Shown here: positions 26,229 through 35,160 of the stretch, one piece after another
Layout: every line of letters begins with the position of its first letter
Numbering within the stretch: position 1 is the stretch's first letter
Source: Flavobacterium luminosum
Lineage (GTDB): Bacteria > Bacteroidota > Bacteroidia > Flavobacteriales > Flavobacteriaceae
DNA length: 64,000 nucleotides
Direction of reading: 5' to 3'
NCBI RefSeq assembly: GCF_023635005.1
Contig: NZ_JAMLJM010000011.1
Location: forward strand, 34,003-98,002
Position numbers and translations under genes: made by a program
Notes under the pieces: model-generated
What the model was told of the DNA's origin: nothing
The model's input: the letters and a program-made list of their open reading frames with translations, nothing else
Database searches by the model: none

Positions 26229-27134
26229 ATGAAAAGTGTTAATTCGTTTATAAAAGCTTTAAGCGCAAATTATTATTCTGAATTTCTTACGGATGCAATA
26301 GCTGAAGAAATTGATTTTCATAGATATTTTTTGCCAGTTAATTATCAAAATCATTATTATTATGAATTGAAAATTAACGAAATTCATCTTAAAAGAAGAG
26401 AAATAATAGACAATGTAAAAAAGCTATATCAAAACGCATTATCTCAAATTTATATTGAATTATCTTCACAAGACCCAGATAATTTTGATTCCTTTTTAGC
26501 TTTTAATATAGAAGCTGTAAAACTGCAATTAAAAATTTTAAGAGCTGATTTTTATGTAGATGAAAAACAATCGAGATACTTTTCAGTAATAGATGACAAT
26601 CCAAATCTTCAGGAATTAATTGCAAGAACTCACGATAGAACAAGTTCAAACGAAATAGAAATAGATAAAAAGATTTTTGATTTAATTTCAGATTCCAAAT
26701 TTAGAAAAGTTGAAAGTATATATTTTTTAGAAGATATTTATAAAAGATCTAAAGCATTAAGTTTTCTTCCGTTGTCATTATTTGTGATAGGACATGATTT
26801 TGTCGTTCAGCTTAAAAAAATTCAACAAATCGTGTTTGATTTAAAAGAAGAAAAAGCGGTTAATCCAAAAATCAATTGGATAGGTAAAAAAACGCATATC
26901 GGTTATATTTTAGGGACGTTAGCTTTAAATGGTTTTATTGATGCACCAAAAAATAAAAACGGTGAAATAAATTATACGGCTTATGCTAAATTGATTAAAC
27001 AAAATTTCAATGCTGAAATTTCCGAAGAATCATTGAGAAAATACCTCAACCCTGAAGATGATAAATTCGAAGAAAACAAAAAATCATTTGATAAAGCAAA
27101 ATACCATTTACCTAACATAATTGAAGTAAGCTAA
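26229..27134 (+). CDS. Hypothetical island protein, RteC-like C-terminus possible
   Basis: 301 aa, soluble, mainly helical. The C-terminal ~85 residues (INWIGKKTHIGYILGTLALNGFIDAPKNKNGEINYTAYAKLIKQNF) resemble, in layout, the end of RteC-family proteins such as the one at 5402-6322. The N-terminal part has no motif I recognise. A TAATTTTG box ends one base before the ATG at 26229, so the mRNA may have a very short leader or be read through from integrase 2. Confidence 0.55.
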   Translation: MKSVNSFIKALSANYYSEFLTDAIAEEIDFHRYFLPVNYQNHYYYELKINEIHLKRREIIDNVKKLYQNALSQIYIELSSQDPDNFDSFLAFNIEAVKLQLKILRADFYVDEKQSRYFSVIDDNPNLQELIARTHDRTSSNEIEIDKKIFDLISDSKFRKVESIYFLEDIYKRSKALSFLPLSLFVIGHDFVVQLKKIQQIVFDLKEEKAVNPKINWIGKKTHIGYILGTLALNGFIDAPKNKNGEINYTAYAKLIKQNFNAEISEESLRKYLNPEDDKFEENKKSFDKAKYHLPNIIEVS

Positions 27135-27217
27135 AGCGTTCCGGAACGTAAAGGAACGTTTACCAAATCATAACCAACTTTACTTTGTACCATCAATAAC
27201 GAAAAAAACGTATCACG

Positions 27218-27514
27218 ATGGAACAAAGTAAAATGACACAAGTTTTCGGTGTTTCTCCCGAAGAATTCAAAGAAAGCATCTTAACCGATGTTAGAGCTGA
27301 AATCAAATCTTTAGCTCAAAATTTCCAACCTACTGCACCACAAGAGTATCTCACTCGCCAAGAAACAGCCGAGATACTTAAAGTCTCTTTGGTGACACTT
27401 TCCGACTGGAACAAAAAGAAAATCTTAAATCCTTATAGATTAGGAAATCTCATTAGATATAAACGTTCAGAAATCGAACAAGCCTTAGTTAGTATTAATT
27501 CAAAAAAACAATAA
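27218..27514 (+). CDS. Helix-turn-helix (excisionase-like) protein
   Basis: 98 aa. EYLTRQETAEILKVSLVTLSDWNKKKILNPYRLGNLIRYKRSEIEQAL is a MerR-like/helix_turn_helix_17 domain as in excisionases of Bacteroidota elements. Two bases separate it from the next gene. Probably controls excision or the small mobility block. Confidence 0.8.
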   Translation: MEQSKMTQVFGVSPEEFKESILTDVRAEIKSLAQNFQPTAPQEYLTRQETAEILKVSLVTLSDWNKKKILNPYRLGNLIRYKRSEIEQALVSINSKKQ

Positions 27515-27516
27515 CT

Positions 27517-27789
27517 ATGAGCTATCCATTTCAAGAAAGTTTAAGCAACATCGAAAAACGCTTGGAAGAATTAACCCATGCGGTTACCAAAAAGCAAGAA
27601 AGAATATTCGATAAGGTAATTATAGATAACGATGAGTTTCAAAAACTGTTTAAAATTAGTCCAGGAACGGCTGCCAATTGGAGAGAGAAAGGATTGATTG
27701 CGTACAGCCAAATAAACAATAAAATTGTCTATAAAATAGAGGATATTAACAAAATGCTTGATGATAACTATCGACCATTCAAAAAGTAA
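27517..27789 (+). CDS. Helix-turn-helix DNA-binding protein
   Basis: 90 aa. A coiled N-terminus (LSNIEKRLEELTHAVTKKQERI) precedes an excisionase-like HTH (QKLFKISPGTAANWREKGLIAYSQINNKIVYKIEDINKML). Second of two adjacent HTH genes; such pairs are common in flavobacterial integrative elements. Confidence 0.75.
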   Translation: MSYPFQESLSNIEKRLEELTHAVTKKQERIFDKVIIDNDEFQKLFKISPGTAANWREKGLIAYSQINNKIVYKIEDINKMLDDNYRPFKK

Positions 27790-27800
27790 CTCTTTAGGTC

Positions 27801-28634
27801 ATGGTAGACTTTATCAAGTTTAAAATTACTGATGAAGTCTTGATAAATGAAGTTTGGAGAAACCCTATTTTAGTATATGATGGTAAAGCGGATAAAATCA
27901 TTGATAATAAACTCAAAAAGAGAATCACAAGAAGATATGAAAATCTATATTTTACTAAGTTTTTCAACAGGTTAGAAATATCAGGAAGCATTCATAAATT
28001 TTACAATAATGATGTACACAATGCGGACGATTTTACAATAAAAAAAGTAATCCAAGTAATAGATCATCTCAAAGAAATATTCGAGTTAGATTTAGAAAAA
28101 TGTTTCATTATAAACTTGGAATACGGAATCAATATCATTTCGCCAATAGCCATTAATAAACTAATAGCAAATTTAATTTATCATGAAAAACGTCAGTTTT
28201 ACAGAACAACAAAGCATTTATATTACAAGATAGCGGGTGTTGATGCCTATAAAAACATAAAAGTGTACAACAAACACGTTCAATATCCTACATTTTGTAA
28301 AGAAAATACCTTTCGATTTGAAGTAAAAAGCAAACAAGCTAAATTTATAAACAAGTTAGGAATACACACGTTAAGCGATTTACTTAGCAACAAAACCCAT
28401 CAAGCGTTAGGTTGCTCTTTACTTCAAGAATGGAACAATATCCTTCTATTTGACAGAAAAGCGAATGTAGATGAAAAATATTTTAATACTAATTTTTGGG
28501 AAAATACAATAACCGTTAAAAGTAGAAATCTATTTAACTATCATAAGAAAAAGTATTTCAAACAATTAGGGAAAAGTAATTTACATTCAAAAATTCACGG
28601 TTTAATTCATCAAAAAATACTTCAATTAATGTAG
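27801..28634 (+). CDS. Possible replication initiator (Rep-like) of the island
   Basis: 277 aa. No certain family. FFNRLEISGSIHKFYN, then KCFIINLEYGINI and NTFRFEVKSKQAKFINKLGI, recall the strand pattern of rolling-circle or Rep_trans initiators (LEYGxNI; RxE-K segment). A HUH motif is not visible. Position after two HTH genes and before a terminator suits a replication function. Low certainty. Confidence 0.45.
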   Translation: MVDFIKFKITDEVLINEVWRNPILVYDGKADKIIDNKLKKRITRRYENLYFTKFFNRLEISGSIHKFYNNDVHNADDFTIKKVIQVIDHLKEIFELDLEKCFIINLEYGINIISPIAINKLIANLIYHEKRQFYRTTKHLYYKIAGVDAYKNIKVYNKHVQYPTFCKENTFRFEVKSKQAKFINKLGIHTLSDLLSNKTHQALGCSLLQEWNNILLFDRKANVDEKYFNTNFWENTITVKSRNLFNYHKKKYFKQLGKSNLHSKIHGLIHQKILQLM

Positions 28635-28670
28635 TGCAGTTTCCAACTAATATATACTTGGAAATTGCAC
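28634..28670 (+). terminator. Hairpin behind the Rep-like gene
   Basis: Arms GTGCAGTTTCCAA / TTGGAAATTGCAC (one mismatch), starting at the stop codon. Not followed by a long T run, so it may be a weak terminator. It separates the mobility block from the defence operon. Confidence 0.5.
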
Positions 28671-28740
28671 TATATTAAACTTGTGAATAACTATTCAAAA
28701 AAAGAAACACTACTAAAAAAATCTACAGTATGTTTTTAAT

Positions 28741-28766
28741 TATATTTGCCAATATGTGACAAGTCA
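28741..28766 (+). promoter_or_regulatory. Promoter and candidate operator of the defence operon
   Basis: TATATTTG (28741-28748) fits the TAnnTTTG -7 box. Nine bases on lies the inverted repeat TGAC-AA-GTCA (28757-28766), well placed for the XRE protein encoded next to control its own operon, as C proteins do in restriction-modification systems. Confidence 0.5.
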
Positions 28767-28777
28767 ATAATTAAACA

Positions 28778-29083
28778 ATGAATAATCAATTCGGAAATAA
28801 AATCAGGATATTACGAGAAGAACATAAAATGTTATTACGGCAATTAGCATCATTGCTTGATATGGACACAGCTCAATTAAGTAAAATTGAGAGAGGAGAA
28901 AGAAATGCTAAAAAAGAAACCGTATTAAAAATGGCTAAAATATTAAAAGTTGTTCCAGACGAATTAGTAACACTTTGGTTAGCGGATCAAATTTATGATG
29001 TAGTAAAAGATGAAAACACAGCATTAAAAGCAATGATGGTAGCTAAAGAAAGCGTTAAACATTCAAAAAAAGAAAAAGAATAA
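28778..29083 (+). CDS. XRE-family HTH regulator (controller-like)
   Basis: 101 aa. The N-terminal 65 residues form a Cro/C1 HTH (IRILREEHKMLLRQLASLLDMDTAQLSKIERGERNAKKETVLKMAKIL). The lysine-rich C-terminus includes DENTALKAMMVAKES. Its TAA is directly followed by the ATG of the first methyltransferase. Likely delays nuclease expression until the DNA is methylated; inferred from its place. Confidence 0.82.
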   Translation: MNNQFGNKIRILREEHKMLLRQLASLLDMDTAQLSKIERGERNAKKETVLKMAKILKVVPDELVTLWLADQIYDVVKDENTALKAMMVAKESVKHSKKEKE

Positions 29084-30307
29084 ATGAAAATTGCAAAAAT
29101 TAAAAAATATAAATTACCAAAGGAATCTTTACTGTATGTTCAAGAGCCACAGTTAATGTTATTTGAAGATGAATTTAAAAAATTTGGTAAAAAAGATTTT
29201 ATAGATATTGAATTTAGCCATAGAGGTTATACTGTTAATAATAATATTGATAAAATAATTGATAGTAAAATACAAACAATAGGGTTCTTTTCAGGTGCAG
29301 GTGGTTTAGACATTGGTGCTCAATTGGCAGGTTCTAAGGTTATTTCAAGCTTAGATTTTGATAAAGATAGTGTTGCAACAATGAAAAGTAATAAATATTT
29401 TTCTCATGCAACCCATTTTCATAAAGATATTAAAGTGATGAATGCTAAAGATTATTCATCTATAATTAAACAAAATAATCCTGATAAATTAATATTAGTT
29501 GGAGGACCTCCTTGTCAGCCTTTTTCAAAAGCAGGATATTGGAAAACTCATGAAAACAGATTAGGTAGTGAAGACCCAAGGAATATGATTGGTCAATATT
29601 TAAGAATGATTGAAGAACTAAAGCCAAATGGATTTATATTAGAAAATGTTGAGAGTTTACTTCATCCAAAGAATGTTGAGGCAGTCTCGGCACTTGAAGA
29701 AGCAATTGATAAATTAGGATACAATTATATCGTTTATAAAGCTAATGCCATTGAATTTGGGGTTCCTCAAAAAAGGAAACGCGTATTTTTTATAGCTTCT
29801 AAAAAGCTAATCAAGAGTAACCCAATTAAAACGAATGGATCGATTGATGAAATTTTATTAAATCCTAATCTTAAGCCATATGAAAGGGTGATTGATTGGA
29901 TTGGCAAATATGATGATTTTGCTTACAGTGATGATTATGATTCAACTGAAGGTAAATATTTTGAAGATTTATTAGCCGTTCCTCCTGGACAAAACTATAT
30001 AGCATTAACTGAAAAAAGAGGCTATCCCAATCCAAAATTTGTTTCTGGAAAAAGATACTGGACATTCTTGTTGAAATTACATCCAGCTCAACCATCATGG
30101 ACTATTATTGCTTCACCTGGTCATTGGGAAGGTCCTTTTCATTGGAATAATAGAAGGTTAAGGTTAAAAGAAATTGCAGCAATACAAACTTTTCCTGAGG
30201 ATTATAATTTTGTTGGTTCAAGAAGATCTATTCATAAACAAATTGGTAATGCAGTTCCATCTTTATTAGGTAAAGCAATTGTTGAAAATTTAATTGAAAA
30301 TTTATAA
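29084..30307 (+). CDS. DNA (cytosine-5) methyltransferase, M1 of a LlaJI-like system
   Basis: 407 aa. Motif I TIGFFSGAGGLDIGA (residues ~65-79), motif IV GGPPCQPFSKAGYW with the catalytic Cys near 144, motif VI ENVESLL, motif VIII QKRKRVFFIAS, motif X QIGNAVP near the C-terminus. About 64 residues precede motif I. Its segment between motifs VIII and IX resembles that of the second methyltransferase (PPGQNY, EKRGYPNPKF, RYWTFLLKL, PSWTI), suggesting common descent and one asymmetric site methylated on each strand by one enzyme. Confidence 0.93.
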   Translation: MKIAKIKKYKLPKESLLYVQEPQLMLFEDEFKKFGKKDFIDIEFSHRGYTVNNNIDKIIDSKIQTIGFFSGAGGLDIGAQLAGSKVISSLDFDKDSVATMKSNKYFSHATHFHKDIKVMNAKDYSSIIKQNNPDKLILVGGPPCQPFSKAGYWKTHENRLGSEDPRNMIGQYLRMIEELKPNGFILENVESLLHPKNVEAVSALEEAIDKLGYNYIVYKANAIEFGVPQKRKRVFFIASKKLIKSNPIKTNGSIDEILLNPNLKPYERVIDWIGKYDDFAYSDDYDSTEGKYFEDLLAVPPGQNYIALTEKRGYPNPKFVSGKRYWTFLLKLHPAQPSWTIIASPGHWEGPFHWNNRRLRLKEIAAIQTFPEDYNFVGSRRSIHKQIGNAVPSLLGKAIVENLIENL

Positions 30308-30311
30308 TTAT

Positions 30312-31334
30312 ATGCCCAAAATTATTAGTTTATATTCAGGTTGCGGTGGTTTAGATTTAGGTTTTAAAAATGCTGGATTTAAAACAGTTTTAGCTACAGA
30401 TGTTTGGGATATAGCTTGTGAAACTATCAAAAAAAATAATTTATCAGATTTAGTTATAAATGATGATATTAGAAATATAGATTTTAAAAGATTTAACCAA
30501 AAAGTAATAGGTGTAATTGGAGGTCCGCCTTGTCCCCCATTTAGTCAATCGAGACATTATCTCCAAGATAAGAAAAAAGGATTTGAAGATGAAAAAGCGG
30601 GTTTTGCTGTTCCTGAATATTTTAGAGTAATAAAAGAAGTTAATCCAATGTTTTTTTTATTTGAAAATGTTGATGGGTTTATGTATAAAACTCACAAAGA
30701 TGCACTCGAATTTTTAGAAAATGAGTCTGATAAACTTGGCTATAACATAACTTATCGAGTTGTTAATTCAGCTAACTACGGTATTCCACAAACTCGTAAA
30801 AGGTTCATTTGTGTAGGTATAAAAAAGGAATTTCCAAAATTTGAATTTCCAATTGAAACACATTGCGATCCAGAAAAGAAACAACAAGGAAAAAGTAATT
30901 GGGTCACATGTGGTGATGTACTTGGTGATTTTGATAATATAAATGAAGATGAATTAGAACAAAAGCCAGGCTCAAAACATCATCATTTAATGAAAGATAT
31001 TCCTCCAGGTGAAAATTATTTATTTTATACAGAAAAAAAAGGTCATCCAAAGCCTTTATTTAAATGGAAATCAAGATATTGGACTTTTTTATTGAAATTA
31101 ACCCCTGATAGACCTTCTTGGACTATACAAGCAAGTTTTTCAAACAATCAGGGTCCATTTCATTGGAAAAATAGATTTTTGAGAATAGAAGAGATAAAAA
31201 GACTTCAAACAATCGATGATAATTACAAATTAGAAGGTAATTTTAAAGAGCAATGGAGACAAGTAGGTAATGCTGTTCCATCAAAATTAGCAGAAATATT
31301 CGCAAATAAAATAAAGACCGATTATGAGATATGA
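30312..31334 (+). CDS. DNA (cytosine-5) methyltransferase, M2 of a LlaJI-like system
   Basis: 340 aa from the ATG at 30312. An upstream TTG in phase at 30294 would overlap M1 and adds only six residues. Motif I ISLYSGCGGLDLGF right at the N-terminus, motif IV GGPPCPPFSQSRHY (Cys near 74), FENVDGF, QTRKRFICVGI and QVGNAVP. The target-recognition side shares PPGENY, EKKGHPKPLF and RYWTFLLKL with M1. Overlaps the McrB-like gene by 11 bases. Confidence 0.92.
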   Translation: MPKIISLYSGCGGLDLGFKNAGFKTVLATDVWDIACETIKKNNLSDLVINDDIRNIDFKRFNQKVIGVIGGPPCPPFSQSRHYLQDKKKGFEDEKAGFAVPEYFRVIKEVNPMFFLFENVDGFMYKTHKDALEFLENESDKLGYNITYRVVNSANYGIPQTRKRFICVGIKKEFPKFEFPIETHCDPEKKQQGKSNWVTCGDVLGDFDNINEDELEQKPGSKHHHLMKDIPPGENYLFYTEKKGHPKPLFKWKSRYWTFLLKLTPDRPSWTIQASFSNNQGPFHWKNRFLRIEEIKRLQTIDDNYKLEGNFKEQWRQVGNAVPSKLAEIFANKIKTDYEI

Positions 31335-32850
31335 ATTAAATTTAGAATCACAAATTGTTCAATATAATGGTGCCGTTCAGTCAATTGCTGACAAGAAAGC
31401 TATCTTGACACAACTCTTTTCACAAGGTGTATATGAATGTACATCAATAAGTAATGATGGTTGCGAATGGACAATTGAATATCGTAATACCGTTAATAAT
31501 ATACAAAAAAACATTGTTGTGTATTATGGCAACATCAGAAATGAGGAGAGAAACGATAGGGAGAAAAAAATCCAATTAAATCGTAAAGACCCAAGAACAA
31601 ATCCAAATCCAAGTATTATTTTAGGAGTGTATTGTTATGATGCAAATGATAAATTAGAAAATCTTGTTTTTGCAGGTTGGAATATTGATCCAGATACAAA
31701 CTATCCTGGAAATCCAAGTCTAAGAGGTTTAAATATAGATTCATTACAAAAAGCAAGATTTGATGGTTTGTATAAGCATAATTTTAGAAATAATTATGTT
31801 TGTACATTTAGACCTGAATACATTTTTTATTACATAGAAAATATCCAATCAATACATAATTCATCAGATGATGTTATAACTCCAACAGTATCAACAAGCT
31901 CACAAGATGTAAACAACATAATATATTACGGTTCACCTGGAACAGGAAAATCTTATCGAGCTGATGATAAAACAAAGGGTAAAAATGTACAAAAAGTAAC
32001 TTTTCATCCTGATTATGATTACCATTCATTTGTAGGAGGTTATAAGCCAACAATGGACGGAGATAAAATTGCTTACAAATTTGTACCTCAAATTTTTACT
32101 AAAATTTATGTTGATGCTTGGAAAAATTTAGTTTCTGCTGATGAAACGAAACCTTACTACTTGCAAATAGAAGAAATCAACAGAGGAAATTGTGCTGAAA
32201 TATTCGGAGATTTATTTCAATTATTAGATAGAGACAAAGATGGTTTTAGTAAGTATGAAGTTACTGCTGAAGAAGAACTTTGCAAATATCTATTAAGTGA
32301 TAAAGCATTTGGAGGAAATCATCCAGGGATTGAAAATGGTAAACTTCGTTTCCCAAACAATTTAAAGATAATTGCAACAATGAATACTTCCGACCAATCT
32401 TTGTTTCCTATGGATAGTGCATTCAAAAGAAGATGGGATTGGATATATGTTCCAATTGATACAGAGTGTAAATATTCAGATTTTACAATTCAATTAGATA
32501 ATGGCAAAGCATTTGAATGGTTAAGTTTCTTAAAAGTAATCAATGAAGAAATATTTGAAATTACTAAAAGCCAAGACAAGCAAATAGGAAATTGGTTTAT
32601 TGATGCTCAAAATTCTGGAAAAGTAATTTCAGAAAGCACGTTTGTAAACAAAGTTATTTTCTATTTGTGGAATGATGTTTTTAAAGATGAAGAAAATACT
32701 ATTTTCAAAGCTGCCGATGGCAAGAACCTAACCTATACAAGCTTTTTTGAGAATGGTACTTCAAATAATTTAGTTAGTTATATTCTTGAAGAACGATTGA
32801 AATTAATTGATATAAATAAAACAGAACCAACTACAACAGAAGAAGAGTAA
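31324..32850 (+). CDS. McrB-like AAA+ GTPase, restriction subunit
   Basis: 508 aa. A ~190-residue N-terminal region (probably DNA-binding; includes FAGWNIDPDTNYPGNPSLRG) is followed by the motor: Walker A YGSPGTGKSY near 202-211, FHPDYDYHSFVGGY, EEINRGNCAEIFGDLFQLLD, and MNTSDQSLFPMDSAFKRRWDW with the McrB-type NTxD GTP motif. Translocates DNA and drives the McrC nuclease. In LlaJI and BsuMI-type systems this pair cuts unmethylated DNA rather than methylated DNA. Confidence 0.9.
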   Translation: MRYELNLESQIVQYNGAVQSIADKKAILTQLFSQGVYECTSISNDGCEWTIEYRNTVNNIQKNIVVYYGNIRNEERNDREKKIQLNRKDPRTNPNPSIILGVYCYDANDKLENLVFAGWNIDPDTNYPGNPSLRGLNIDSLQKARFDGLYKHNFRNNYVCTFRPEYIFYYIENIQSIHNSSDDVITPTVSTSSQDVNNIIYYGSPGTGKSYRADDKTKGKNVQKVTFHPDYDYHSFVGGYKPTMDGDKIAYKFVPQIFTKIYVDAWKNLVSADETKPYYLQIEEINRGNCAEIFGDLFQLLDRDKDGFSKYEVTAEEELCKYLLSDKAFGGNHPGIENGKLRFPNNLKIIATMNTSDQSLFPMDSAFKRRWDWIYVPIDTECKYSDFTIQLDNGKAFEWLSFLKVINEEIFEITKSQDKQIGNWFIDAQNSGKVISESTFVNKVIFYLWNDVFKDEENTIFKAADGKNLTYTSFFENGTSNNLVSYILEERLKLIDINKTEPTTTEEE

Positions 32851-34595
32851 TGAGAATATTTATTGAAGGAGAACCTTATAAATTAAAAACACTCAAAGAT
32901 ACATTTGGCGAAAAATTTTACTCTCCTTATGGTGTTAATGGTATTATTGATAATGTGGGATATTATCATAGTATCGATAATGAAGTAATTTATTTACTGC
33001 CAAAAGTGTTTATTGATACAAAAGGTTTAATCTTAAATAAATACCCTAAAGATTTATTTGCTGAAAATAGTATTGATGATGTAATTGAATCTCAAGATGA
33101 ATTAAACTGGTTAAAACGGTTTCTAATAATTTTCTACAAAGGATTAATTGAATATAGAATAAGATATAAAAACACCAATCAATCAAAAGGCGATGTATTG
33201 CAATTAAGTTCGTCTTTAGGCGAAAATGAATACTCATTTTTGGATATTGTTTTGAGTTTTGTAAACTTCCATAAGAAGAATAAAAACACAATTCTGTTTA
33301 TTCATAAAAAGCAAATTTCAGCAAAACATAAAAAAGTCAATTGGGGTAAAACAGTAAGAAAATCAAATCCTTTTATTACTAATGAGGGAGTACCAATTTA
33401 TTCAGAACTCAATGTAAAGAAAAAATATATCGATACAGAGGAAGAATTATTATGTATGTTTTATTCCGTTTTAAATCATTTAAAGACAGAATATAATTTC
33501 AGTATACAAATAGATGAATCTTACACTATTGCCAAAGGAAGTGCTTATGAAAAATTAGCTGCCAATGCTCCAAAAATATTAAAGAAGATACGCTATAAAT
33601 ACTTTTCAGATACATTAGTAAAAATGTATAAATTATTGGAATTGTATTTTTCAAAATCTAATAAAGTTTCAATTCAGAATAAGAATGAAGATTTTATTAT
33701 GGTCAAGTATTATCATTTGATATTTGAAGATATGATTGATAAGCTAATAACTTCTAAAATCGATACCAAAGAAACAAGCAAAGGAGTTTCACTAAAAAAA
33801 CTGAAAGAAAATAAAGATGGTAAAATTATTGACCATTTATTTGAGTACGATTCTTTAATTGATCGTGACGAAAGTATTTTTTACATTGGAGATTCAAAGT
33901 ATTATAAAACCAATAATGAGGTTCAAGAGAACTCAATTTATAAGCAATTTACTTATGCCAAGAATGTAATTCAATTTAATATCGATTTATTGAATGAGGG
34001 CAAAAAAATCAACAATAACATTCGATACAGGGATAAAGTTACTGAAGGATATAATATTACTCCAAACTTCTTTATTCAAGGCGTAGTAACGGATATTTTT
34101 AATTTTGACGATGATAAACTCGCAATCGATTTTGATAAAGGAATTAAACATTCATATCATTTTAAAGAAAGAATTTTTGATAGAGATTCCTTGTTTGTCA
34201 ATCACTATTCAATTAATTTTCTTTTTGTTTTAAAATCCTATACCAATAAAAGTTCTTTTGAATTAGAAAAATATAGAGTTGAAATTCATAAGAAATTCAG
34301 AACCAATTTTGTTTCCTATTTAAAAAAGCAAAACCTGTTTAAATTCTATTATACAGAATTTGAAAGCAAAGAATTATTGAAGCAATTTGTAGATACAGAA
34401 TTTAGAAACTTAACTGGTAGAGTTTATATTTCAAAATCAAATGACAAGCGTTTAATACTTGCTGTAAATGGTTCAGATATTGAGTTAAAAGAATATTTCA
34501 CTGATATTTATGATAGAGGGAGACATTTGAGAGAAACCTATTTTTCATCAACGAATTTTGAGAGAGTAGATTTTTCAGAATTAGAGTTAATATAA
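32850..34595 (+). CDS. McrC-like nuclease subunit of the restriction system
   Basis: 581 aa, overlapping McrB by one base (TAATG). N-terminal ~200 residues are adaptor-like. The PD-(D/E)XK nuclease core is HLFEYDSLIDRDESIFYIGDSKYYKT, with D and SK spaced as in McrC (about residues 328-355). The C-terminal ~200 residues may hold an extra specificity domain, since McrC of E. coli is only about 350 residues. Partner of the McrB-like GTPase. Confidence 0.88.
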   Translation: MRIFIEGEPYKLKTLKDTFGEKFYSPYGVNGIIDNVGYYHSIDNEVIYLLPKVFIDTKGLILNKYPKDLFAENSIDDVIESQDELNWLKRFLIIFYKGLIEYRIRYKNTNQSKGDVLQLSSSLGENEYSFLDIVLSFVNFHKKNKNTILFIHKKQISAKHKKVNWGKTVRKSNPFITNEGVPIYSELNVKKKYIDTEEELLCMFYSVLNHLKTEYNFSIQIDESYTIAKGSAYEKLAANAPKILKKIRYKYFSDTLVKMYKLLELYFSKSNKVSIQNKNEDFIMVKYYHLIFEDMIDKLITSKIDTKETSKGVSLKKLKENKDGKIIDHLFEYDSLIDRDESIFYIGDSKYYKTNNEVQENSIYKQFTYAKNVIQFNIDLLNEGKKINNNIRYRDKVTEGYNITPNFFIQGVVTDIFNFDDDKLAIDFDKGIKHSYHFKERIFDRDSLFVNHYSINFLFVLKSYTNKSSFELEKYRVEIHKKFRTNFVSYLKKQNLFKFYYTEFESKELLKQFVDTEFRNLTGRVYISKSNDKRLILAVNGSDIELKEYFTDIYDRGRHLRETYFSSTNFERVDFSELELI

Positions 34596-34604
34596 TTTAC
34601 AATT

Positions 34605-35156
34605 ATGAATAAAGTAATAAAACTCTTTTTAGTATTAACATCTTTAGCTCCAGTACTGCTAACCTATTGGTTTGTTGAACAGACAGAAAAATACAATAAG
34701 GATATAAGTTTTTTAGAGAATATAAAATGTAATTATTTATATGGTTTAAATTATTTGATTTTTGCAATCGTATTAGTCATTATTTGTCTTTTAATATTGC
34801 GTTTAGCTGAAACAAAGCTTGAAAAATTGCCTGTTGTTATTCAAGAAATTAAAACAGCCGATAATGAAGCAACAACTTTTATCATAGCTTATTTACTTCC
34901 ATTAGCAAACAAATTGGATAATGGACTTAATATTCCGGTATTGATATTTATTAGTTGTTTGTTTTTCTTCATTGTAATTACCTCAAATTCATATCATTTT
35001 AATCCATTACTAAACTTTTTCGGGTATCATTTTTACGAAGTAAGTGTTGATGGTGGAGTAACTTATGTATTATTAACCAAAAAGAGTATCAACAATAGTA
35101 AGAACATTAAATCAATATCACTGCTAACAGAATATATGATTTTAGAAAACGATTAG
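34605..35156 (+). CDS. kwaA: KwaA-like membrane protein (Kiwa)
   Basis: 183 aa with membrane segments LFLVLTSLAPVLLTYWFV, YLIFAIVLVIICLLILRL and VLIFISCLFFFIVITSN, plus a weaker one at IIAYLLPLANKL. The C-terminal NPLLNFFGYHFYEVSVDGGVTYVLLTKKSI is the pattern I associate with KwaA. Kiwa couples this membrane sensor to KwaB; together they stop phage replication and transcription after injection. Pairing with the next gene strengthens the call. Symbol given on motif and context only. Confidence 0.68.
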   Translation: MNKVIKLFLVLTSLAPVLLTYWFVEQTEKYNKDISFLENIKCNYLYGLNYLIFAIVLVIICLLILRLAETKLEKLPVVIQEIKTADNEATTFIIAYLLPLANKLDNGLNIPVLIFISCLFFFIVITSNSYHFNPLLNFFGYHFYEVSVDGGVTYVLLTKKSINNSKNIKSISLLTEYMILEND

Positions 35157-35160
35157 TATT

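Noticed and set aside
31324..34595. Stand-alone type IV McrBC
   Set aside because: Two m5C methyltransferase genes directly upstream make a methylation-directed nuclease self-destructive; a LlaJI-like system fits better.
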